This document shows positions 7,055-12,126 of a DNA stretch of 12,126 bases, piece after piece. The position numbers and the translations under genes are program-made. Source of the DNA: Nitrospirota bacterium (lineage in GTDB: Bacteria > Nitrospirota > Thermodesulfovibrionia > Thermodesulfovibrionales > SM23-35); contig JAGSYM010000008.1 in NCBI GenBank assembly GCA_018262395.1, forward strand, positions 1 to 12,126. Direction: 5' to 3'. Numbering within the stretch: position 1 is the first letter of the stretch; every line of letters starts with the position of its first letter. The notes under the pieces are model-generated. The model worked only from the letters and a program-made list of their open reading frames with translations, was not told the DNA's origin and ran no database searches.

Positions 7055-8818
7055 ATGAAGACGCGGGACGAAACTGAAAAAATCATGCTCATGGGGTATC
7101 TGGTGATCGCTGCTTTTCTTTTGCTCGTGATGAGGCTCTGGCAGTTGCAGATCCTTCAGGGCAGTGAATACCGAAAACTCTCAGAGGCCAACAGACTGAG
7201 AATTGTGAACATTCCGGCTCCACGGGGAATAATCTTCGATAGAAATCATCTCCCCCTCGTAAAGAACTCCGCATACTATTTTGCCTCGGTAATTCCGGGT
7301 GAATTCGACCAGTCGAAAACAAATCTTCTTGCAGACCTGCTGAGGATTCCGGCCGAAGAGATCCATGCCAATATGAATAGAACCGGAGCAAGTCCATTTG
7401 TTCCGGTAAGGCTGAAGCAGGGGCTGTCCTTTGAGGAGGTTGCGTTCATTGAGGCACGGAAATCTGATTTCCCTGGTCTTATGGTAGAAGCCGAGGTGAG
7501 TAGAGAATACCCGTATGGCGACCTCGGTTCACATCTCATCGGGTATCTTGGGAAACCAAGTCCTTCTCAGTTAAAAGACCCCGCCTTTAAAGATGTTCCT
7601 TCGGATATGTTTGTCGGTCAATGGGGAATTGAAAAACTCTTTGATAATTCTCTGAGAGGAACTCCCGGGAAGAGGATCATCGAAGTCAATGCCCTTGGAA
7701 GGCAATTGCGCATGCTCCAGGAAACACCGCCGATCAAAGGAAATGACATAACGATTAGTATCGACCTGAATCTCCAGAGAGAGGCTGAACATGCCTTCGG
7801 AGAGAGAACCGGGGCACTGGTTGCCCTGAAACCGGGAACGGGAGAGATTCTGGGAATGATCAGCAAACCTTCTTTTGATCCCAATCTTTTCACACGAGGA
7901 ATGAGTCATGATCAATGGACAGCAATTACCGCCGACAAAAAAAACCCGATGTTAAACCGGGCATTGCAAAGCCAGTACCCGCCGGGCTCGACATTCAAGA
8001 TTGTCACCGCTCTTGCCGGACTTGAGGAAAACGTACTGAATCCGGATATGAGAGTAGACTGCAGGGGTGGCATAAGGGTCGGCAACTGGCATTTCAACTG
8101 CTGGCGCAGGGCAGGGCATAGGGTGGTTTCCATACACAGGGCATTAGTCGAGTCATGTGACGTCTATTTCTATGAAGCCGGCAGACGCCTCGGTATTGAC
8201 AAGATTCATGAATATGCAACCGGTCTGGGTTTAGGGGAAAAGACCGGGATTGCGCTCGGAAAGGAGCGTCAGGGACTGATACCAAGTACAGCATGGAAAA
8301 AGGAAACTAAAAAGCTCCCGTGGTTTCCGGGAGAAACGCTGAACGCAGCCATAGGCCAGGGATATGTTGCCACAACACCGATACAACTCGCATTCATGAC
8401 GGCTGCTGTTGCGAACGGCGGAATACGCTATAAACCATCTTTGATAAAGGATGCAGAACCGGTAATCGCAGGGAAACTAAAGGTAAATCCTGAAAACCTA
8501 TATATCGTAAAAAGAGGTCTCTTTGGTGTTGTCAATGAACGTTCAGGTACGGGCTGGACTGCAAAGTCATACATCACGCCTGTCAGCGGAAAGACAGGTA
8601 CAGCCCAGGTTGTCGCTTCAAGAGGAGGACCGCTTCCTTTGTCCGAGAGGTTCAGGGATCATGCATGGTTTGTCGCATTTGCACCTGATGAAAATCCCGA
8701 AATCGCTCTTGCCGTTCTGGTCGAGCATGGAGGGCATGGTGGTACAACCGCTGCACCCATAGCAAAAACCGCAATTGAAGCCTATATGAAGCCAAAGCAA
8801 GCCCCTGCCTCTCAGTAG
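7055..8818 (+). CDS. mrdA: Penicillin-binding protein 2, elongation transpeptidase
   Basis: 587 residues; the class B transpeptidase that cross-links lateral-wall peptidoglycan and works with RodA. One membrane anchor near 11-28 (MLMGYLVIAAFLLLVMRL), then the PBP dimerisation domain from about 50 (PAPRGIIFDRN at 54-64) to 220, then the transpeptidase domain. Active-site motifs: STFK with nucleophile Ser312 and Lys315, SCD at 367-369 (PBP2 uses SxD rather than SxN), and KTGT at 513-516. Between them Cys336, His346, Cys349 and His355 cluster in a way that recalls the zinc site seen in E. coli PBP2; which residues bind metal is not certain. It lies 18 bases after mreD with AAGGAA upstream. The next gene is 267 bases away across an unusual inverted repeat. 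Confidence 0.97.
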   Translation: MKTRDETEKIMLMGYLVIAAFLLLVMRLWQLQILQGSEYRKLSEANRLRIVNIPAPRGIIFDRNHLPLVKNSAYYFASVIPGEFDQSKTNLLADLLRIPAEEIHANMNRTGASPFVPVRLKQGLSFEEVAFIEARKSDFPGLMVEAEVSREYPYGDLGSHLIGYLGKPSPSQLKDPAFKDVPSDMFVGQWGIEKLFDNSLRGTPGKRIIEVNALGRQLRMLQETPPIKGNDITISIDLNLQREAEHAFGERTGALVALKPGTGEILGMISKPSFDPNLFTRGMSHDQWTAITADKKNPMLNRALQSQYPPGSTFKIVTALAGLEENVLNPDMRVDCRGGIRVGNWHFNCWRRAGHRVVSIHRALVESCDVYFYEAGRRLGIDKIHEYATGLGLGEKTGIALGKERQGLIPSTAWKKETKKLPWFPGETLNAAIGQGYVATTPIQLAFMTAAVANGGIRYKPSLIKDAEPVIAGKLKVNPENLYIVKRGLFGVVNERSGTGWTAKSYITPVSGKTGTAQVVASRGGPLPLSERFRDHAWFVAFAPDENPEIALAVLVEHGGHGGTTAAPIAKTAIEAYMKPKQAPASQ

Positions 8819-8863
8819 CTCTGTTTTTATTTTTACCACAGAAAATTCATTTGGATAAAGAAG

Positions 8864-9018
8864 ATGTCAGGCATATAGCCATCAAAACCTCTTGAAAGCA
8901 GGATTTGCGTCTGTAAGGTTAATGAATCGGTAAGAATGAAAAGGTATATGGTATGTGAGTAATCAAACCGCTCGCAAAGGTACTGCACAAGAGCTTTTTC
9001 TGCACATATGCCTGACAT
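8864..9018. repeat. Large dyad-symmetric (inverted-repeat) element between mrdA and the cysteine synthase gene
   Basis: ATGTCAGGCATAT (8864-8876) and its exact reverse complement (9006-9018) bound a 155-base segment in the 267-base gap 8819-9085. The symmetry continues inward on the same axis (centre 8941): AAAA 8884-8887 with TTTT 8995-8998, CTCTTG 8889-8894 with CAAGAG 8988-8993, and TTTGCG 8904-8909 with CGCAAA 8973-8978. Over the 46-base arms 31 positions pair, with the mismatches lying opposite each other as internal loops. The middle part (about 8910-8972) pairs poorly. The whole could form a long bulged hairpin in RNA or a cruciform in DNA. Possible identities are a small palindromic mobile element (MITE/REP-like), a leader RNA for the downstream gene, or a processing site. 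No T-run follows, so it is not an ordinary terminator. Nothing else recognisable lies in the gap. Confidence 0.7.
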
Positions 9019-9085
9019 GCATTGCATTTACTTGGTCAGATAATTTTTCGAACAATGTCTGCGCTTTTTGGGTTATTATAAGTAC

Positions 9086-9991
9086 ATGGGTATTCTGCAA
9101 TGCATAGGCAACACTCCCATTACCTGTATTGATTCGAATCCAAACCCAAAGGTCCAGGTTTTTGCAAAACTTGAAGGCAACAATCCCGGTGGTTCTATTA
9201 AGGACAGAATTGCGCTTTACATGATAGAGGCTGCTGAAAGGGATAACAGACTTACACGGGACAAAATAATCCTTGAGGCTACTTCGGGGAATACCGGGAT
9301 TGGGCTCGCGATGGTTTCTTCAGCTAAAAAATACAGGGTTAAACTCACGATGCCGGCATGCGTAAGCATAGAAAGAAGAAGAATTCTCGAGGCATTCGGT
9401 GCAGAACTGATATTGAGCCCGCCTGACCAGGGGACAGACGGAGCTATCAGATTAGCTCACAGGATTCTTTCGGAGGATCCTGACAAGTATTTCATGCCGA
9501 ACCAGTTTGATAATGATGCGAATGTCCTGGCTCACTATGAAACTACCGGCAGGGAAATCATCGAACAAACCAAGGGCAGCATCACCCATTTTGTTGCAGG
9601 AATGGGAACGACCGGCACTCTTATGGGAGTGAGCAGGAGACTGAAGGAATTCAACAAAGATATCAGGATCATAGGCGTTGAACCAGTTTTGCATCACAGG
9701 ATCCAGGGTCTGAAAAACATGGCGGAATCCATCAGGCCGAAGATCTTTGACGAGAGCAGACTTGATGAGAGACAGCTTGTGAATGATGATGAAGCCTTTG
9801 ATACAACACGAATGCTGGCTACCAAGGAAGGGATGTTTGTTGGCATGTCGAGCGGAGCAGCCATGCATGTTGCATTGCGGAAATCCAGCGAGATCAGGGA
9901 AGGAGTCATCGTTGTCATCCTTCCTGACCGGGGAGACCGTTATCTCTCCACCTCTTTGTTTACGTCAGTCTGCGCAAAATGTCCTCCATAA
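9086..9991 (+). CDS. Cysteine synthase family protein (CysK/CysM type)
   Basis: 301 residues of a fold-type II PLP enzyme that replaces the acetyl or phosphate group of an activated serine with sulfide (or another sulfur donor) to give cysteine. The opening IGNTP is at 7-11, the PLP lysine Lys39 in GGSIKDR, the substrate loop TSGNTG at 66-71, MPACVSIERRRIL at 89-101, the phosphate-binding GMGTTGT at 172-178 and SSGAA at 255-259. It is close to CysM in length but CysK and CysM cannot be separated safely here. It ends in CAKCPP, with Cys296 and Cys299 near the C-terminus, which is not a core family feature. The start ATG 9086 puts the IGNTP motif at the usual place; an in-frame TTG at 9068 is a less likely start, and no good ribosome site precedes either. 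Its TAA directly abuts the rodA ATG, so it is embedded in the rod-shape operon. Confidence 0.9.
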   Translation: MGILQCIGNTPITCIDSNPNPKVQVFAKLEGNNPGGSIKDRIALYMIEAAERDNRLTRDKIILEATSGNTGIGLAMVSSAKKYRVKLTMPACVSIERRRILEAFGAELILSPPDQGTDGAIRLAHRILSEDPDKYFMPNQFDNDANVLAHYETTGREIIEQTKGSITHFVAGMGTTGTLMGVSRRLKEFNKDIRIIGVEPVLHHRIQGLKNMAESIRPKIFDESRLDERQLVNDDEAFDTTRMLATKEGMFVGMSSGAAMHVALRKSSEIREGVIVVILPDRGDRYLSTSLFTSVCAKCPP

Positions 9992-11113
9992 ATGCTCAGT
10001 ATTGACCGGAGACTGATCAAAAATTTTGACTGGATTACCCTCGCGATTGCCATTCTGATCTGCCTCATCGGAATTTTGACAATTTACAGCGCCACGCGGC
10101 CGCTATCTGAAGCAGACCATCCGGTTTACTATTTAAAACAGATCATCTGGCTCATCCTCGGGCTTGTTGCTTTATTTGTCATCGCCTGGATTGACTATAT
10201 CTGGATTGACAGATCGTCACAAATTCTTTATATTGCAGGGCTTATCCTTCTTATAGCAGTATTCTTCCTGGGCAGAACCGGTATGGGTGCTCAGCGATGG
10301 CTGAGTGTCGGTCCTATCTCGTTCCAGCCTTCAGAGTTTTTCAAAATCATTTATATAATCATGCTCTCACACTATCTGAGCACCTTAAAAAGTCCTCTTG
10401 ACACACTCTCTCTCCTCAGGGTGTTTTTTTTTCTGACTCTTTTCCCGTTTGTCCTCCTTCTCAAACAGCCTGACCTCGGAACAGCGCTCATAATCCTTAT
10501 GCTTTTTCTTTCTCTCGTTATTGCACGCGGGCTGTACAAAAAAGTTGCCGTGCTCTTTATCATCATCAGCCTCATATCTCTTCCCTTTCTCGGGAATATT
10601 TTCTGGGAAGGCCTCAAGGATTACCAGAAGAGCAGGCTGGTCGCTTTTATCGATCCGGAAACGGATCCGACCGGTATCGGCTATCAACTCAATCAATCAA
10701 AGATTACGGTCGGATCCGGTAAATTCTTCGGTAAAGGGTACATGCACGGCACACAGGGTCCGTTCCGTTTTCTGCCGGAGAAACATACTGATTTTGTCTT
10801 TGCAGTCTTTGCAGAAGAGTGGGGTTTCCTGGGAAGTGTATTCCTGATGCTTCTTTATCTCGTCCTGATTTTACGGGGGCTTGATACGGCCCGAAAGGCA
10901 AAAGACGATTTCGGGAGGATTCTATCACTCGGCATAACATTCATGTTCATCATATATCTTTTCATTAATGTCGGGATGACATTGGGTCTGATGCCTGTTG
11001 TAGGAATACCCTTGCCCTTTATGAGTTATGGGGGAACCGCCCTTCTCTCAAACCTTATATCAATCGGCATCCTGATCAACATCCGAACCCACCGGTTTGA
11101 ACTCTTTCATTAA
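9992..11113 (+). CDS. rodA: Peptidoglycan glycosyltransferase RodA (SEDS family)
   Basis: 373 residues with about ten hydrophobic helices, standard for RodA. It polymerises lipid II into glycan strands in partnership with PBP2 during elongation. SEDS motifs: GAQRWLSVGPISFQPSEF at 99-116, KQPDLGTA at 158-165, the loop FLPEKHTDFVFAVFAEEWGF at 260-279 containing the essential Asp267, and the C-terminal GIPLPFMSYGGTALLSN at 338-354. The ATG follows the cysteine synthase TAA with no base between, and no AGGAGG-like site precedes it (the bases just upstream, GTCCTCC, are the opposite strand of such a site), so it probably depends on translation of the preceding gene. Assignment to RodA rather than FtsW rests on the mre/mrdA context. 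Confidence 0.95.
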   Translation: MLSIDRRLIKNFDWITLAIAILICLIGILTIYSATRPLSEADHPVYYLKQIIWLILGLVALFVIAWIDYIWIDRSSQILYIAGLILLIAVFFLGRTGMGAQRWLSVGPISFQPSEFFKIIYIIMLSHYLSTLKSPLDTLSLLRVFFFLTLFPFVLLLKQPDLGTALIILMLFLSLVIARGLYKKVAVLFIIISLISLPFLGNIFWEGLKDYQKSRLVAFIDPETDPTGIGYQLNQSKITVGSGKFFGKGYMHGTQGPFRFLPEKHTDFVFAVFAEEWGFLGSVFLMLLYLVLILRGLDTARKAKDDFGRILSLGITFMFIIYLFINVGMTLGLMPVVGIPLPFMSYGGTALLSNLISIGILINIRTHRFELFH

Positions 11114-11134
11114 AAAGTGCCCTTTTGGTATAAT
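11106..11134 (+). promoter_or_regulatory. Extended -10 promoter for the tRNA gene
   Basis: TGGTATAAT at 11126-11134 is a perfect extended -10 (TGnTATAAT). Seventeen bases upstream is TTCATT (11106-11111), only 3/6 to the -35 consensus and overlapping the end of rodA. Transcription would begin near 11141, giving a leader of about 56 bases before the tRNA. Confidence 0.55.
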
Positions 11135-11153
11135 TTCTATCTGTCTTTAAACG

Positions 11154-11181
11154 CTGTCTACTGTCTACTATCTACTGTTTG
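11154..11181 (+). repeat. Heptanucleotide tandem repeat in the tRNA leader
   Basis: Four 7-base units in tandem: CTGTCTA, CTGTCTA, CTATCTA, CTGTTTG (11154-11181), followed by CTG and a T-run (11186-11191). The first two units are identical and the last two carry one and two changes. The tract lies between the promoter and the mature tRNA, so it would be in the 5' leader removed by RNase P, or it could be a simple sequence repeat with no function. Confidence 0.6.
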
Positions 11182-11196
11182 CTGCTTTTTTAAGAC

Positions 11197-11273
11197 GGCG
11201 GCGTAGCTCAGTTGGTTAGAGCATGCGGCTCATATCCGCAGTGTCCGGGGTTCAAATCCCTGCGCCGCCACCA
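11197..11273 (+). tRNA. tRNA with CAT anticodon, probably elongator tRNA-Met
   Basis: A 77-base cloverleaf with encoded CCA. The acceptor stem GGCGGCG (11197-11203) pairs with CGCCGCC (11263-11269), discriminator A11270, CCA 11271-11273. The D stem is GCTC/GAGC (11206-11209, 11219-11222). The anticodon stem TGCGG/CCGCA encloses the loop CTCATAT with anticodon CAT at 11231-11233. The T stem CGGGG/CCCTG has one G-T pair and encloses TTCAAAT. A normal G1-C72 pair rules against the initiator tRNA, which has an unpaired 1-72 position. tRNA-Ile2 (CAT changed to lysidine-AT) is the alternative; overall resemblance favours elongator Met. It is 83 bases after rodA. Confidence 0.95.
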
Positions 11274-11501
11274 AGTCCGTTGTCCTTTTCATTGTGCCTT
11301 GACCTTCCGAATTATCCAAAATTGACAAACCGATATTTATTTGATAAGTATAAACATGAGGAAAAGATATCTCGCCAAAGTTAAATCCTTCCATAACGGT
11401 GGTGAAGGTAACGGGGTTTAGAAGATAGTGGCTGAGCTGCTGAAAAATGATCGTTCAGTTCCCTTTTTTGCTTCATCTCAAATGGGTGGTAATGAGTGCT
11501 T
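11274..11501. other. Gap between tRNA and PAS gene
   Basis: 228 bases without a recognised gene. It contains a perfect TTGACA at 11322-11327, but the best -10 in range (GATAAG, 11343-11348) is only 15 bases away, so a promoter here is uncertain. ATATTTAT (11333-11340) and ATAAGTAT (11344-11351) form an 8-bp hairpin with one G-T pair. A 21-codon frame from ATG 11356 (MRKRYLAKVKSF...) ends at 11421 and has no recognised relatives to me. CCTTC (11388-11392) and GAAGG (11404-11408) could pair and are followed by TAACGGGG. No clear tRNA terminator. Confidence 0.3.
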
Positions 11502-12126
11502 ATGCAGGTAGTGTATCAAGACAATAAATATGGCATGGTTAAGCCATCTCTTCTCGACGAGCTGATCACCGCAGGTAAAATCAAAAAATTTCTCCGTTCA
11601 GAGGGATGGGCAACGGTAGGTATTGACCCTATGCGAGGAACCGGAGGTTATTATAGTGGCCCGGAAAGACGAAATAACCCCCTACTTGAGTTAATGAATA
11701 GAACTAAAAAACAATTAATAACTGAATTATTGGAAATTCGCCAACGAGTTATTGAGTTAGAAGCATCAGCAATTGCGCACAGAGAGGTAGCGCAAGTTTT
11801 ACAGGAGAGCGAGCAGCGGTTTAGGCAAGTAGCTGAAAGTTCCGGAGAATTTATCTGGGAGGTTGATGCCAACGGTTTATATACGTATGCGAATCCTGTT
11901 GTGGAGGAGATGTTGGGTTACAGACCGGAAGAGCTGATTGGCAAGAAACATTTTTATGATTTTTTTGATCCCGATATGAGAGATACATTGAAGAAAACAG
12001 CTTTTGAAGTTTTCGCAAAGAAAGCGACTTTTAGAAATTTTATAAACCCCAACGTACACAAAAATGGGAATAAATCCATCCTTGAAACGAGTGGATCGCC
12101 AATATTAGATAATAAAGGGAATCTGC
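11502..12126 (+). CDS. PAS-domain signalling protein, N-terminal 208 residues, 3' end outside the window
   Basis: An open frame with no stop to the window edge. Residues 1-57 form a small leader domain with KPSLLDELITAGKI (14-27), FLRSEGWATVGIDPMRGTGG (30-49) and YYSGPERR (50-57). This resembles short proteins and leaders I recall from Geobacter-like bacteria, named after GSU3473; the family name should be checked. Residues 62-105 are a probable coiled coil. A PAS domain starts near 104 (SEQRFRQVAESSGEFIWEVD ... YANPVVEEMLGYRPEELIGK) and continues to the edge. No membrane segment is seen, so it is probably a cytosolic sensor. The output domain (histidine kinase, GGDEF or other) lies outside. 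The start ATG 11502 has a weak ribosome site; ATG 11535 is an in-frame alternative. Codon use is clearly more AT-rich (many TTA, ATA, AAA) than in the genes to the left, which may mean more recent arrival next to the tRNA. Confidence 0.85.
   Translation, partial: MQVVYQDNKYGMVKPSLLDELITAGKIKKFLRSEGWATVGIDPMRGTGGYYSGPERRNNPLLELMNRTKKQLITELLEIRQRVIELEASAIAHREVAQVLQESEQRFRQVAESSGEFIWEVDANGLYTYANPVVEEMLGYRPEELIGKKHFYDFFDPDMRDTLKKTAFEVFAKKATFRNFINPNVHKNGNKSILETSGSPILDNKGNL

Noticed and set aside
8864..9018. Integron attC site or ordinary rho-independent terminator as explanation of the inverted repeat
   Set aside because: No GTTRRRY/RYYYAAC core sites at the ends, the segment is outside any cassette array, and no T-run follows either arm.
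8833..9027. 64-codon minus-strand open frame across the mrdA-cysteine synthase gap
   Set aside because: No ribosome site and no recognisable features, and it lies over the inverted-repeat element, so the open frame is best explained by chance.
11197..11273. Initiator tRNA-Met
   Set aside because: The first acceptor pair is a normal G-C pair, whereas bacterial initiator tRNAs have a mismatch at 1-72.
11320..11425. Possible GEMM-type (cyclic dinucleotide) riboswitch before the PAS gene
   Set aside because: Short pieces such as CAAACC, GCCAAAG and GGTAACGGGGTT look similar, but the GNRA-capped helix and the conserved GGACGCAAAGCC block are missing. A covariance-model search would settle it.

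Overview
The window looks like chromosomal core sequence from a Gram-negative, rod-shaped bacterium with sulfur metabolism. The clues are an ATP sulfurylase gene next to adenylate kinase, a complete rod-shape gene set (mreB, mreC, mreD, mrdA, rodA), and a PAS sensor whose N-terminus resembles small leader domains I recall from Geobacter-type bacteria. A Nitrospirota (Thermodesulfovibrio-like) or Desulfobacterota host fits best. That placement is inference from gene content; no rRNA is present.

Layout. Positions 1-2557 are on the minus strand and read right to left: rdgB (ITP/XTP pyrophosphatase), a 239-base AT-rich gap, adk (adenylate kinase), then sat (sulfate adenylyltransferase), which runs off the left edge. 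All genes after that are on the plus strand. At 2667-4196 an atypical, HGD-type protein-kinase-like gene is followed 24 bases later by a UspA-family nucleotide-binding stress protein. At 4349-11113 lies a long rod-shape operon: an RDD-family membrane protein whose stop overlaps the mreB start, then mreB, mreC and mreD with overlapping stops and starts, then mrdA (PBP2). A 267-base gap with a large dyad-symmetric element follows, then a cysteine synthase-family gene that directly abuts rodA.

After rodA there is a tRNA with CAT anticodon (probably elongator Met). It has its own extended -10 promoter and a heptanucleotide repeat tract in its leader. The window ends in the first 208 codons of a PAS-domain signalling protein that is more AT-rich than its neighbours and has no stop codon in the window.

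How the genes work together. MreB filaments, MreC/MreD, the transpeptidase PBP2 and the glycosyltransferase RodA form the elongasome that builds the lateral wall. Sat consumes ATP to make APS, whose reduction releases AMP; adenylate kinase returns AMP to ADP, so adk beside sat makes metabolic sense. The kinase and Usp genes look like a two-gene stress-signalling unit. The most unusual parts are the 155-base inverted-repeat element between mrdA and the cysteine synthase gene, the kinase-Usp pair with altered catalytic motifs, and the RDD gene coupled to mreB.
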